Shown here: positions 26,064 to 34,407 of the stretch, piece by piece
How the letters are laid out: each line of letters opens with the position of its first letter
How positions within the stretch are numbered: position 1 is the first letter of the stretch
Assembly: GCF_032163395.1 (NCBI RefSeq)
Contig: NZ_CP119968.1
Span: forward strand, 171,501-235,500
DNA: 64,000 nt
Source: Gloeocapsopsis dulcis
Lineage (GTDB): Bacteria; Cyanobacteriota; Cyanobacteriia; Cyanobacteriales; Chroococcidiopsidaceae
Reading direction: 5' to 3'
Notes under the pieces: generated by a model
The model's input: the letters and a program-made list of their open reading frames with translations, nothing else
Told to the model about the DNA's origin: nothing
Database searches by the model: none
Translations under genes and position numbers: made by a program

Positions 26064-26315
26064 CTAATAATTTTGCAACTCTTCAAGGATAATAGATAAA
26101 GGTCTAAGTTCAACCACAGCAATAGCAAGTAGCTCAAGTCGGGTTCTCACACCAAATTTTGCATAAATAGTATTCAAATGCCCTTCTACGGATCTCCTTG
26201 AAATTATTAGTTTCTCGGCGATTTCTTTATTCCCTAATCCTTTCAATACAAGCAAAGAAATTTCTTCTTCCCTAGGAGTAAGTCTGGTTGGTTTGTGAAG
26301 TCCTTGCTTCCCCAT
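26064..26315 (-). CDS. LuxR-type HTH regulator, single domain (83 aa)
   Basis: Nearly the whole protein is a GerE/LuxR C-terminal DNA-binding domain: LTPREEEISLLVLKGLGNKE, IAEKLIISRRSVEGHLNTIY and KFGVRTRLELLA. There is no receiver or ligand domain. It is divergent from the zinc-ribbon/helicase operon with an AT-rich intergenic region (26316-26373, ATTATTTTAAATAAT). It likely controls one or both sides. Confidence 0.8.
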   Translation of the reverse strand: MGKQGLHKPTRLTPREEEISLLVLKGLGNKEIAEKLIISRRSVEGHLNTIYAKFGVRTRLELLAIAVVELRPLSIILEELQNY

Positions 26316-26466
26316 TTATTTTAAATATATATATTATTTTAAATAATATAGAAAGTTTACCTAAAATTCAATAATGACACGGAAAATAATCTGCGATCGC
26401 GATCCAGATTGTTGTATAAACTCGCTTCATTTTTATAAAATACTGATAGAGCTAAGGATAAAAAAT

Positions 26467-26733
26467 ATGACGGTTGAAATTCATTGCGATCGCTGCAAAA
26501 AGCCAATCCCTCAATATGATCAAAGTGTGCTGGACTTCCTTAGAAAGGAATATCCCAGCCAGGATATTTGCCCAGATTGCGATCTTGAAATTACCTTGGC
26601 TAAAGAGTGCGCGAAACAGGATGCCGTAGGCAGTCTCAACCCTGGATCTACGGCCTTATTATGGCTAAAGCGATACGAAGCACGTAAACAACGCAGTGTC
26701 TCATATACGGGTAAACATAATGCCACCGTTTGA
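26467..26733 (+). CDS. Small protein with paired CxxC zinc motifs
   Basis: From the ATG at 26467, preceded by AAGGATA, the 88-residue product carries HCDRCKKP and DICPDCDLE, a four-Cys zinc-binding pair. Its 3' end overlaps the helicase gene start (ATG 26720) by 14 bp, so the two are probably translationally coupled and may work together. An upstream in-frame start at 26374 is less likely. Role unknown. Confidence 0.6.
   Translation: MTVEIHCDRCKKPIPQYDQSVLDFLRKEYPSQDICPDCDLEITLAKECAKQDAVGSLNPGSTALLWLKRYEARKQRSVSYTGKHNATV
26695..26710 (+). repeat. 16-bp direct repeat, copy 1
   Basis: AGTGTCTCATATACGG lies 10 bp before the helicase ATG and recurs exactly at 29556-29571 after the helicase gene, close to the serine recombinase gene. 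It may be a resolvase site or a target repeat. Confidence 0.6.
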
Positions 26734-29431
26734 TTCTTTACCTGACGTATGGTTTGAACCTTTAGTTACCTTTGAACACATAAAACAATCTTTTAGCCAA
26801 GGAGAACAAGAAATCAGAATAGCTACTGGCTTCTTTACTATTGCTGGTTGGAATCTCATCAGAAGCCATGTTAGAAAAAAGAAAGTATACCTTTTAGTTG
26901 GCATCGTAGAACCATCTGAGGGGCAGGCTAGAGATATGCTGGTTGCTGAAATTATCAAAGATTTATCCAAAGGATTGGGCGACAACCGTCGTCAAGCTGT
27001 TATTGAGCTCGTCCAAAGGCTTGAACTAAAACTATTTGGTGTTGTTGATGCCAGGTCTACAAAACATCATGGCAAGTTATATCTTGTAGACAGAAACCTA
27101 GCAATATTTAGTTCAGCCAACACTACTTACAATGGTTTCATCAATCAAAACGAATCAGGCAATATTGTTAAGGATAAATCAAAAGTCGAGTATTTGGTAG
27201 ATTGCTTTGACTTGTATTTTAGTCAAGCTAATGATATTTCAGAGGAACTTTTACAAGCATTAAAAAGATGGCTAAGGCTGGTAGTCCCTTGGGATATCTA
27301 CCTAAAAACAATGCTTTGCTTAGAAGATATCAAACCAACTCAAAGACAATACAAAGAACCAGCTAGCTTTCAACGTGACATAATCGCTAGGGTTTTGCGG
27401 AATATAAAAAATCACAGGGGTTCATTTTTAGTTGCATCTACTGGATTAGGTAAAACAGTTTTAGCTACATACGTTGCATTGCAATTATTTGAGGCGAAGG
27501 AAATCGACCGAGTAATGGTTGTCGCACCTAAGCAAGTTCAAAAGATGTGGAAGGATGAGCTAGGTCTAGCTTGCTTAAGTGGTGAGCTTTTCACGTATTT
27601 TACACTCTTTCAAACAGACTCAGATAGGGACGGAAGCTTAGATGACTTTGAAGATATTGCCGAGAATTTATTCAATGATAAATGGTTATTAGTGTTAGAT
27701 GAATCTCACATTTTAAGGAATCGTTTTCATAGGGGTGAACAGCAGACGACTTTTAATCGACTCTTACCTTTGATTAAAGGAAGTAGTTGTAAAGTCATAG
27801 CAATGACTGGTTCTCCCCTGTCTAGAGACGTGGAGAATGTAAATAGCCAATTGCTCTTATTGCCACATACAGCAAGCCCTAATGTTTTACTACCAGACCT
27901 TTTTGAAGATTCTAGAGGCTGGTCGATAGATAACGTAGATGAGCTAAGGAATTTTCCAGTGGCATCTTTGATGAGTATGCCCCACGTCGCTAAAAATTAC
28001 GGCAGAACGGACGAACGCGGTCTTTACATAATGTATGGACAGCAAAAAAGATATATCCCGGAAGTTGTTTTGCATCGCGTAGACTACAGTTTAATGCTAG
28101 AGGACGAGATAACCCACCTCTTCAGGGAAGGTTATTTAGAAGGTAGAGAAGATATCACAAGATCCTCTATTGAGAAAGAAGTTCGGATCGCTTGGGCAAG
28201 TTCGCCAAAAGTATTGGAAGAAACATTAGCAAAAGTGGTTGATACCCCTGGGGAGCTAGGATACGATAACTTTACTTTTAGAAGAACACCTACTGAAAGA
28301 AAGAGGGCGATCGTACCTATTCTTAAAAAATTGGCAACGATCGCTTTTTTGGCAGACATTAAAATCCAAGCTTTAAAGAACATAGTTGAAGAGGAATTTA
28401 TCAAAGGAAGAAAGATCATAATTTTTTGTGAGCGGTTAGCAACAGCGGTTTATTTAGAGAATGGGTTAAATGCATCTTTGCCAACAGTACGGATTTTTGC
28501 GACGGTTGAAAAAAGACAAGCCTATAAATATGATTTCAAACGAGATCAGGAAATAACCAATGGACTTTTAGGTTTTGCCCCAGAATCTAATGCTGGACAC
28601 AAAAAAGAAAAAAGCGATCGCCCACAAACAAAAAAGCGATCGTTGCCAACTTACGACATCCTAATTACCACAGATGCCTTTGGAGTAGGCATTAACCTAC
28701 AAGATGCCTCAGTAGTGATTAACTACGACACGGCATGGACACCAATTTCACCTATACAACGTGCTGGTAGAGTGCTTAGACCTTGGAAAGACCCTAGAAC
28801 AGTACAAATCTACACGTTCGTTCCGCACCTAGTAAACTCTACGGATGAGCTAGTCAAGTTAGATAAAATTGCTTGGAGGTGGGACAATTTGAAGAACCGC
28901 CACGACGAAAGCTTAAGAATCATTGAGCTACCAGTACTACCAGATGAGGAAACGAGGCAGATATATATGCCTGACGTGGCATCAACTGTTTCGATTCGCT
29001 CCGTACCCCTTGATATTGAAGAGATTTCAGACATTGACGTGTCATCATTTTTTATGCATACCTCAAAACTGCAACAGGATAGAGAAAGAGCGATCGCCCT
29101 CCCTGATGATATTACCAGTGCGATAATCTACGGCGGCAAGTACCACGCCATCTATTTATTAATGCGCATCAGTGACGAGTACAAGTGGACTATCTATAAC
29201 ATTGACAAGCGCAAGCTAGAAGACTCAACAGACATCGAGCTACTAAACCTCATTCAATGTACAGAAGATACGCCCACCGCGCTTGTAGACCCTGACAAAA
29301 TAGAAGATTGTACAACAACAGCCATACAAATGTGGTGCGATCGCCACAAGGTCAACTATGAGTCAGTGTTTAGAATTTGCACGCTGTACTTGCATCCTGG
29401 CGGTGAAGTACAAACAAATCTTTTTGGTTAA
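26720..29431 (+). CDS. PLD-domain SF2 helicase (SNF2/RapA-like), candidate defence protein
   Basis: The 903-residue protein starts with a phospholipase-D-type domain whose HKD motif reads HGKLYLVD near residue 138, followed by SSANTT. An SF2 helicase follows: motif I ASTGLGKTVLA near 245, motif II LVLDESHILR near 330, motif III MTGSPLSR, then the C-terminal lobe with motif V TDAFGVGINLQDA and motif VI QRAGRVLRPW near 685. About 190 C-terminal residues are of unknown fold. PLD-helicase fusions are common on mobile islands and in anti-phage systems; a DNA-restricting role is plausible but inferred. A GTG at 26696 inside the repeat is a weaker start. Confidence 0.82.
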   Translation: MPPFDSLPDVWFEPLVTFEHIKQSFSQGEQEIRIATGFFTIAGWNLIRSHVRKKKVYLLVGIVEPSEGQARDMLVAEIIKDLSKGLGDNRRQAVIELVQRLELKLFGVVDARSTKHHGKLYLVDRNLAIFSSANTTYNGFINQNESGNIVKDKSKVEYLVDCFDLYFSQANDISEELLQALKRWLRLVVPWDIYLKTMLCLEDIKPTQRQYKEPASFQRDIIARVLRNIKNHRGSFLVASTGLGKTVLATYVALQLFEAKEIDRVMVVAPKQVQKMWKDELGLACLSGELFTYFTLFQTDSDRDGSLDDFEDIAENLFNDKWLLVLDESHILRNRFHRGEQQTTFNRLLPLIKGSSCKVIAMTGSPLSRDVENVNSQLLLLPHTASPNVLLPDLFEDSRGWSIDNVDELRNFPVASLMSMPHVAKNYGRTDERGLYIMYGQQKRYIPEVVLHRVDYSLMLEDEITHLFREGYLEGREDITRSSIEKEVRIAWASSPKVLEETLAKVVDTPGELGYDNFTFRRTPTERKRAIVPILKKLATIAFLADIKIQALKNIVEEEFIKGRKIIIFCERLATAVYLENGLNASLPTVRIFATVEKRQAYKYDFKRDQEITNGLLGFAPESNAGHKKEKSDRPQTKKRSLPTYDILITTDAFGVGINLQDASVVINYDTAWTPISPIQRAGRVLRPWKDPRTVQIYTFVPHLVNSTDELVKLDKIAWRWDNLKNRHDESLRIIELPVLPDEETRQIYMPDVASTVSIRSVPLDIEEISDIDVSSFFMHTSKLQQDRERAIALPDDITSAIIYGGKYHAIYLLMRISDEYKWTIYNIDKRKLEDSTDIELLNLIQCTEDTPTALVDPDKIEDCTTTAIQMWCDRHKVNYESVFRICTLYLHPGGEVQTNLFG

Positions 29432-29555
29432 TACCCCAATATTCTAATATCTGCAATCATTTTCTTAAGATAATAATTGATAACACAGATTAATCAATTC
29501 TAGCTATTTGATACTGTATTAGTTTAGTCCAGGTAAGCTAATGCGCTCAATATGT

Positions 29556-29571
29556 AGTGTCTCATATACGG
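29556..29571 (+). repeat. 16-bp direct repeat, copy 2
   Basis: This is identical to 26695-26710. Together they bracket the helicase gene exactly, and copy 2 lies 125 bp upstream of the serine recombinase start. The rest of 29432-29695 is AT-rich with no gene. Confidence 0.6.
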
Positions 29572-29695
29572 TCGTTAATAATATAGATAAATTCTGTTTA
29601 GATTATCACTGATTTAATTGCATTTTACTTGTCTTAAATCTTGTCTTTTTATCTATGTCTTGCTAAGAAGGTAAAGCAGGTTTATGAGAGTTTAA

Positions 29696-30265
29696 ATGTT
29701 AATTGGTTACGCGCGCGTTAGCTCACTCGATCAAAATTTAGATCTACAAATTGATGCACTTGATAAAGCCGGATGCGATCGCTTGTTTACTGATACTTCC
29801 AGTGGCGCTAAAGACGATCGCCCTGGATTGCACAATGCACTTTCACACTTACGTCCTGGTGACACGTTGGTGGTGTGGCGGCTGGACCGGCTCGGTCGGA
29901 ATTTGAAACATTTGATTACAACAGTTAGCAATCTCAACTATCGAGATGTCTACTTTCGCAGCTTGACCGAAAATATCGACACGACGACGAGCGCGGGTAA
30001 ACTTGTATTTGCAATCTTTGGCGCTCTGGCAGAATTCGAGCGCGAGATTATCAGAGAGCGAACGCTGGCAGGATTGGCGGCGGCGCGTGCTAGGGGTAGG
30101 AAGGGCGGTAGGCGATTGAAGTATAGCGATAAGAAGATCGCTGCGGCGATGCAGTTAGCCGCTGGATCTGACGATCCGATTACAGAAGTGTGTGAATCGT
30201 TGGGTATTAGTCGCTCGACTTACTATCGTCGCGTGTCATCGTTGCGATCGTGTTCTAGCAACTGA
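29696..30265 (+). CDS. Serine recombinase of the resolvase/invertase family
   Basis: The 189-residue protein has the catalytic Ser in IGYARVSSLDQNLD, the conserved Arg residues in VVWRLDRLGRN, and the long E-helix FGALAEFEREIIRERTLAGL leading to a C-terminal HTH (EVCESLGISRSTYYRRV). It cuts and religates short crossover sites; the two 16-bp repeats nearby are possible targets. It lies within the larger element next to its helicase gene and may be part of a smaller insertion. Confidence 0.9.
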   Translation: MLIGYARVSSLDQNLDLQIDALDKAGCDRLFTDTSSGAKDDRPGLHNALSHLRPGDTLVVWRLDRLGRNLKHLITTVSNLNYRDVYFRSLTENIDTTTSAGKLVFAIFGALAEFEREIIRERTLAGLAAARARGRKGGRRLKYSDKKIAAAMQLAAGSDDPITEVCESLGISRSTYYRRVSSLRSCSSN

Positions 30266-30313
30266 TGGACTTTGTTTTCGATGCGGTTGGCAATACCTTC
30301 GGCTGACATACTC

Positions 30314-30688
30314 CTAGCGTCGTCCCGTCATCAATTCATGAGGAGTAACTTTTATAGGCTTAATTTTTTGAGAGCGCTTCTTTCCACTCTTAGGAATAAA
30401 ATTAACCTCAACTGTGTAGCCAGCTCCTTCCGCAAGTAAAGCAAGGGTTTCAAGTTTGGGGATTTGCCTACCAGCCTCAATTCGTGCCAGCTGAGGTTGT
30501 TTAATTCCAACACGTTCTGCCAAATCTCGTTGGGTTAAACCACTTTCAGTTCTAAGAGCAATAACTGTACGAGCCAGATTAAATTCATCCTCCAGCGCGT
30601 CATACTCTGCTCGAACTTCTGGATCGGCTAGAACAGAATCGCGAACTGACTTCCAAGAGATAGTCCCAGATGTAGTTTTCTGTGTCAT
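30314..30688 (-). CDS. higA: XRE-type antitoxin (HigA-like)
   Basis: The 124-residue protein carries a central HTH_3 domain (SGLTQRDLAERVGIKQPQLA then RIEAGRQIPKLETL), an N-terminal extension and a basic C-terminus. It overlaps the upstream toxin by 4 bp (ATGA). The toxin-first order is typical of higBA. The antitoxin should neutralise the RelE-like toxin and repress the operon. Confidence 0.82.
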   Translation of the reverse strand: MTQKTTSGTISWKSVRDSVLADPEVRAEYDALEDEFNLARTVIALRTESGLTQRDLAERVGIKQPQLARIEAGRQIPKLETLALLAEGAGYTVEVNFIPKSGKKRSQKIKPIKVTPHELMTGRR

Positions 30689-31044
30689 CTTTTCTTATTC
30701 CTACTGATAAACTCTTTTCTTCTATCTTCTGCAAGCTCAATGTGCCGCCTCGGTGTCTTTTGAGTTTTCTTTTGAAAGCCATGCAACAGGATGAATCGCT
30801 TCCCTGTGTATGCAAAGTAAAGAATCCGATAAATGTTGGTTTGCTGCTCTACACGGATTTCAAATAATTTTGTGTCTGTAATGGAGTCCACATAAGGTTT
30901 CTTAACGGATGTTCCGCATTCTTCTAGCAACTCAAATATGCGAGCAAATTTAGCTTTCACCTTGGCATCTTGTTCGTCAAACCATTCAAATACAGGAGAA
31001 CTACCCTCCTCAGACTTGTAAAACTCAACTTCCCATTGCGTCAC
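30685..31044 (-). CDS. higB: RelE/HigB-type toxin (phage Gp49-like)
   Basis: The 119-residue product matches the Gp49/HigB fold: SSPVFEWFDEQDAKVKAKF, FEIRVEQQTNIYRILYFAY and FILLHGFQKKTQKTP followed by a basic helix. These toxins cleave mRNA on the ribosome. The start is GTG at 31044 with GGAG 12-16 bp upstream. The module is intact, unlike the other toxin genes of the window, and may stabilise the element. Confidence 0.82.
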   Translation of the reverse strand: MTQWEVEFYKSEEGSSPVFEWFDEQDAKVKAKFARIFELLEECGTSVKKPYVDSITDTKLFEIRVEQQTNIYRILYFAYTGKRFILLHGFQKKTQKTPRRHIELAEDRRKEFISRNKKR

Positions 31045-31283
31045 TTGCTAACTTCACTCCTAAATAATAACAAAAATGTTATCAAATGCCTTAGTGAGAG
31101 TGCGGCTGATAGGGTTGACTTTGAAAAGCTACTCTTCAGTAGTTAAGTAATGGTTTATACCCAAAATGGTTGAAAGTGATTTTTCTCATATCAACTTTTT
31201 TTGAACTGTCCACTGTGACACTTTTACATTACTTAACAATCTACGTATTTTTTAGGCATGAAATCAGTATAATTTGTGTACCT

Positions 31284-31525
31284 TGATCAGACCATGATCA
31301 CATCCGTGATCAAAAATGTGATCAAGGTCAAAAGGCGCATTTTTCAAGGATTTTTTTAGCGATTTTGATACCGCGATCACCATGATCACAAAAAAATCGA
31401 TTTTTCAAAGTTGAATTTTGAGTGATCATGGTGATCATGGTGATCATGGTATAGCTGTAATCCGCTCCTGGCAAGCGTTTAGACCATGATCACATTTTTG
31501 ATCATGGTTGTGATCATGGTGATCA
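31284..31525. repeat. Iteron array with AT-rich core, candidate replication origin
   Basis: Twelve TGATCA hexamers and one CGATCA occur in 242 bp, mostly as TGATCATGGT or its complement ACCATGATCA. Four lie at 31284-31324 and seven at 31423-31525. Three are spaced by exactly 9 bp (31423, 31432, 31441) and others by 11-12 bp. Between the groups is an AT-rich stretch with T7 and A7 runs. The array lies directly 3' of the RepA-like gene, the position of origins in staphylococcal pathogenicity islands. Alternatives are a regulatory region or partition site. Confidence 0.6.
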
Positions 31526-31563
31526 CGGTCTTCATACATTTGTACTGTTACAAATAATACTGG

Positions 31564-33153
31564 CTAATACAGATAAAAATGCTTGGCTTCAGCTTTGCCA
31601 TTCCGGTAATTTGGATTAGGCTCACGATTGATCAAGCCCTCACGATACAATCCAGGCAATTCTCTTCTGACTGTGGCTTCTGGGACATTGGCAGCGTAAG
31701 CTAAGTCGCAAGCAGTAAACCGAACGCCAGAATTCTTTTTAAGGTGGTTGACGATTAACCAGCGAGCGCTCGTATTTTGCTCTTCAATCTCGCCAGCTGC
31801 GTTTTCTTGACCTAAGCACTCCCATGAGAAATCATCATCATTGAGCTTCATTCGGTAACGCATCGGCATTCGAGAACGCGATTTTTCCATCGCTAGCAAG
31901 CGCTCTGGATTGGTTGGGTCCTTATGGTCGATTGGTTCTAGTCTCCAGACCTCATCAACGGCATTGCGTAGCCCTTTTGTGCCTCTAGCTTGATTCGAGC
32001 TATTCGAGTGGTGAATGAAGATGAATGAGCAGCCAAATTCGCGGGCAATATCACCCATATAAAGAAGTGGTCGAGCATATTCAATATCGTTCTCGCTGAT
32101 CGTGCTGTAGCGGCTAACTGATGTTAATGAGTCGATGACGACTAAGACGGGGCGGTACTTGTTTACCCACTTGTACATCGCAGCTGTATAGTCGATCTGC
32201 CAGTCGGTGTGAAAGCGAATTGGTAGGTCTGGCGTTACACCGGCTTGCTTGAGCGATTCAATCGTGTTGAGTGGGGAGGTATCAGATTGAATGTAGAGAA
32301 CACCGCCTTGCTTGTTGATTGCATATTCGCTCCAATCAACGCCCATAGCAATATGCTTGATTAGGTGTTGCACAAATAGCGTTTTACCAATGCCACCTTG
32401 GGCGTGCAGTAGTACAAGTGAACTCTTGGGTATCCAACCCCGCACTAACCATTCGCGAACGCTACCGTGTTGATCGATGAATTCTTGATTTGTCAGTGGT
32501 TCGGTGAGGTGTTGGGCGATCAGTGACTTGCAGTAGCTTTCACGCAGTTCTTTTTGGGAGCGGCGGTAGTCACGAGCTAAGGATTGGAATTTCCAAGCTT
32601 TCTCGCCTGGATCTTCAATCGTGAGTTCGAGGTCGCGGATCTTGCTGATGCATTGCTCATAATCCGCTTTATCCATGTCGTACCGCGTTCCTAGTCCACG
32701 GTCATAAAGTAGTGTCTTGGCAAGTTCTTGAATGACTGAGTACGCGGCGTTATTTTCGGCGGCGAGTTTGGTGAGTGCCAGTTTGGGGTTATCGCTGGTG
32801 GCGGCGGCAATGATTTCGGCTTCGATTTCTGCTAGCGATTTTTGACGGAGCGTTCGTTCTAGTGAATTGCGCTTTTCTGGTGAGGATACGTCAAACTCTG
32901 CCTCTCGTCCTGGTGGTGGTGATTTTGGAGGTAATGCGCCTTCAATGCCGCTAAGAATTGTCTCAACAACAGTAAGCTGATCGACTATCAGACTGTAGCG
33001 AGGATCACCTATAGGATCTTTTAATAGATATGTCTGCAATGCCTCGTAGTACGCTAAAGCCTCGCTAATAGTAGCTTTTGAGTTGCGAATGCGATTGAAT
33101 AGCTCGTCGTCTGGTACTGAAGGATTCGATTTGGAGTTAGAGTAATATTGCAT
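31564..33153 (-). CDS. RepA-like RecA-fold ATPase/helicase of the element
   Basis: From the ATG at 33153, preceded by AAGGT, the product has 529 residues. The N-terminal 230 residues are helical and of unknown fold. Then comes an AAA_25/RepA-type domain: Walker A LLHAQGGIGKTLF, Walker B PVLVVIDSLTSVS, and FIFIHHSNSSNQARGTKGLR, typical of hexameric RSF1010-RepA-like helicases. The C-terminus has a winged-helix-like segment (RFTACDLAYAANVPEATVRR). It probably unwinds the element's origin for replication. An earlier start at 33231 is possible. Confidence 0.8.
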   Translation of the reverse strand: MQYYSNSKSNPSVPDDELFNRIRNSKATISEALAYYEALQTYLLKDPIGDPRYSLIVDQLTVVETILSGIEGALPPKSPPPGREAEFDVSSPEKRNSLERTLRQKSLAEIEAEIIAAATSDNPKLALTKLAAENNAAYSVIQELAKTLLYDRGLGTRYDMDKADYEQCISKIRDLELTIEDPGEKAWKFQSLARDYRRSQKELRESYCKSLIAQHLTEPLTNQEFIDQHGSVREWLVRGWIPKSSLVLLHAQGGIGKTLFVQHLIKHIAMGVDWSEYAINKQGGVLYIQSDTSPLNTIESLKQAGVTPDLPIRFHTDWQIDYTAAMYKWVNKYRPVLVVIDSLTSVSRYSTISENDIEYARPLLYMGDIAREFGCSFIFIHHSNSSNQARGTKGLRNAVDEVWRLEPIDHKDPTNPERLLAMEKSRSRMPMRYRMKLNDDDFSWECLGQENAAGEIEEQNTSARWLIVNHLKKNSGVRFTACDLAYAANVPEATVRRELPGLYREGLINREPNPNYRNGKAEAKHFYLY

Positions 33154-33268
33154 ACTGTTACCTTGTTGTTTGTCTGTACGTGTACGTAGTTCATTTCTGT
33201 ACCTCGACAAGCAACTTCGGTAGCGCCCCAATCTGAAGAGATCCGGTCAAAATCAAGTCAGATTGGGG

Positions 33269-33313
33269 CACAACGGCTGTAACTCCCGCATTTGCTATTA
33301 AATTGTGGGAGTT
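33269..33313. terminator. Hairpin upstream of the RepA-like gene
   Basis: ACTCCC at about 33282 pairs with GGGAGT at about 33308, extendable with one mismatch. It lies in the gap 33154-33416 between the XRE gene and the RepA-like gene on the same strand. It could be a terminator or attenuator; the assignment is tentative. Confidence 0.35.
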
Positions 33314-33389
33314 ATTTCTTTGACACCGTATTTATACCGAAATTCTATGAGGAACAAAAAATAAGTGGTGGCACCGCTTCGTCAACTTT

Positions 33390-33411
33390 ACCGCTCCACA
33401 ATAGGAGCGGT
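33390..33411 (+). terminator. Rho-independent-type hairpin
   Basis: ACCGCTCC and GGAGCGGT form an 8-bp stem around a 6-nt loop, followed on the plus strand by TTGTTTT. It ends 6 bp before the stop of the XRE gene, which is on the minus strand, so it may serve as a two-way barrier. Confidence 0.5.
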
Positions 33412-33416
33412 TTGTT

Positions 33417-33671
33417 TTAGTTGCTGTTGGGCGATCGCCCTAAATAATCAGGAAGCTCATCTAAGCTTTTCCCGATCAGCTTACACAGCCGTTTAGTTTG
33501 AAGCACTGTGAGATTTGGTTCTGCAATACCTCTTTCGCAACGACTGACGGTAGAAGGGTCGATACCAACTGCAACAGCAAATTGAGCTTGAGTTAACCCT
33601 AGCTGTTCACGTATTGCTCTTAATGGCACAACATCCTCCTCATGGGGTTGACGCTTTCTTCTTGTTACCAT
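33417..33671 (-). CDS. XRE-family repressor of the element
   Basis: The 84-residue protein (from MVTRRKRQ; a TTG at 33689 would add six residues) contains an HTH_3 domain: LRAIREQLGLTQAQFAVAVG and IDPSTVSRCERGIAEPNLT. It starts beside a symmetrical operator at 33680-33725 and is divergent from small plus-strand genes. This is the arrangement of a master switch such as Stl or CI controlling element genes. Confidence 0.8.
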   Translation of the reverse strand: MVTRRKRQPHEEDVVPLRAIREQLGLTQAQFAVAVGIDPSTVSRCERGIAEPNLTVLQTKRLCKLIGKSLDELPDYLGRSPNSN

Positions 33672-33679
33672 AGCATGAT

Positions 33680-33725
33680 AACTAGGCAAATTGACTAGTT
33701 TATTTCCTAGTTACTTTGCCTAGTT
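33680..33725. promoter_or_regulatory. Palindromic operator array for the XRE regulator
   Basis: AACTAGGCAAA at 33680 is repeated in inverted form as TTTGCCTAGTT at 33715-33725. Two more CTAGTT half-sites lie between them (33695 and 33707). It lies between the XRE start and the divergent plus-strand frame at 33770. Confidence 0.65.
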
Positions 33726-33769
33726 AAGAGACATCACAAAAGGGCAAGCATCCGTAGGAGGGGATGCCA

Positions 33770-33988
33770 ATGGATAACTTGCCCTTGATTAAGTGTCTTA
33801 CCACGTTCGATGTTGCGATCGCACCCGTGTTGAACCCGTGTGTTAAACAGATGCGATCGCCCTTCTCTAAAACCAGGGAGAACTGGCAGCCTCCAGCCTG
33901 TAGCGCAATAAATAAAGATCTGCCATTAGTGGAAGGAATACGACAAAAAATGCTTCTCGTCACTTCGGTCGAGAAGCACAAACGATGA
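33770..33988 (+). CDS. Hypothetical small protein divergent from the XRE gene (72 aa)
   Basis: The ATG at 33770 is preceded by GGAGGGG with good spacing, one of the best ribosome-binding sites in the element; the ATG at 33764 is too close to it. The product is basic with three Cys (MDNLPLIKCLTTFDVAIAPV start). No family is recognised. Its place opposite a repressor suggests an early gene such as an antirepressor or excisionase, which is inference. A minus-strand frame over the same bases is less supported. Confidence 0.45.
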   Translation: MDNLPLIKCLTTFDVAIAPVLNPCVKQMRSPFSKTRENWQPPACSAINKDLPLVEGIRQKMLLVTSVEKHKR

Positions 33989-34024
33989 ATTACAAATGAA
34001 TGAATTAAATGGATTGTACCAACT

Positions 34025-34258
34025 ATGAAACCAGGAATGACATCGCTATTATTGAATACCTGCCGTGCGGATCATACGGTTCTGGTGCGCCTGGCAGTAG
34101 ATCTAGAAAGTGGCGAGTACGCGACATACGTTAACTATGACGACGGCGACTCCAGCACGGATCAGCGTGGGCACTACTTCAAATGTGAAGGCGCGACGTG
34201 TTTAGCGCACCGCTTCGCAACCGATGACTTTTTCAATCGCCTAGAAAGTGGAGTTTAA
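34025..34258 (+). CDS. Hypothetical acidic small protein (77 aa)
   Basis: The product (MKPGMTSLLLNTCRADHTVL ... ESGEYATYVNYDDGDSS) is acidic with no recognised family. It follows the 72-aa gene by 36 bp on the same strand at the right end of the element. A 31-codon frame (34262-34357) directly after it may be a further small gene, with little support. Confidence 0.4.
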   Translation: MKPGMTSLLLNTCRADHTVLVRLAVDLESGEYATYVNYDDGDSSTDQRGHYFKCEGATCLAHRFATDDFFNRLESGV

Positions 34259-34407
34259 TCAATGTCGTACTGGTTAGTAATCAAGCAGGAAGCTGAAATC
34301 GGTGTTGATCCGCTGTCAAGCGACTCTACTTGTGTATCATCCGTGTATCATGATTAATCTTTGTGTTGCAAAGTGGTGATACAGCTTGCGTTCGGGGATC
34401 TATCCTG

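Noticed and set aside
31284-31525. CRISPR array in the repeated TGATCATGG region
   Set aside because: Units are only 9-12 bp apart and palindromic, without spacers of constant length; iterons fit better.
33724-33981. Minus-strand frame of 85 codons opposite the small gene at 33770
   Set aside because: It would cover the operator region and has no ribosome-binding site; the plus-strand frame has a strong Shine-Dalgarno sequence.
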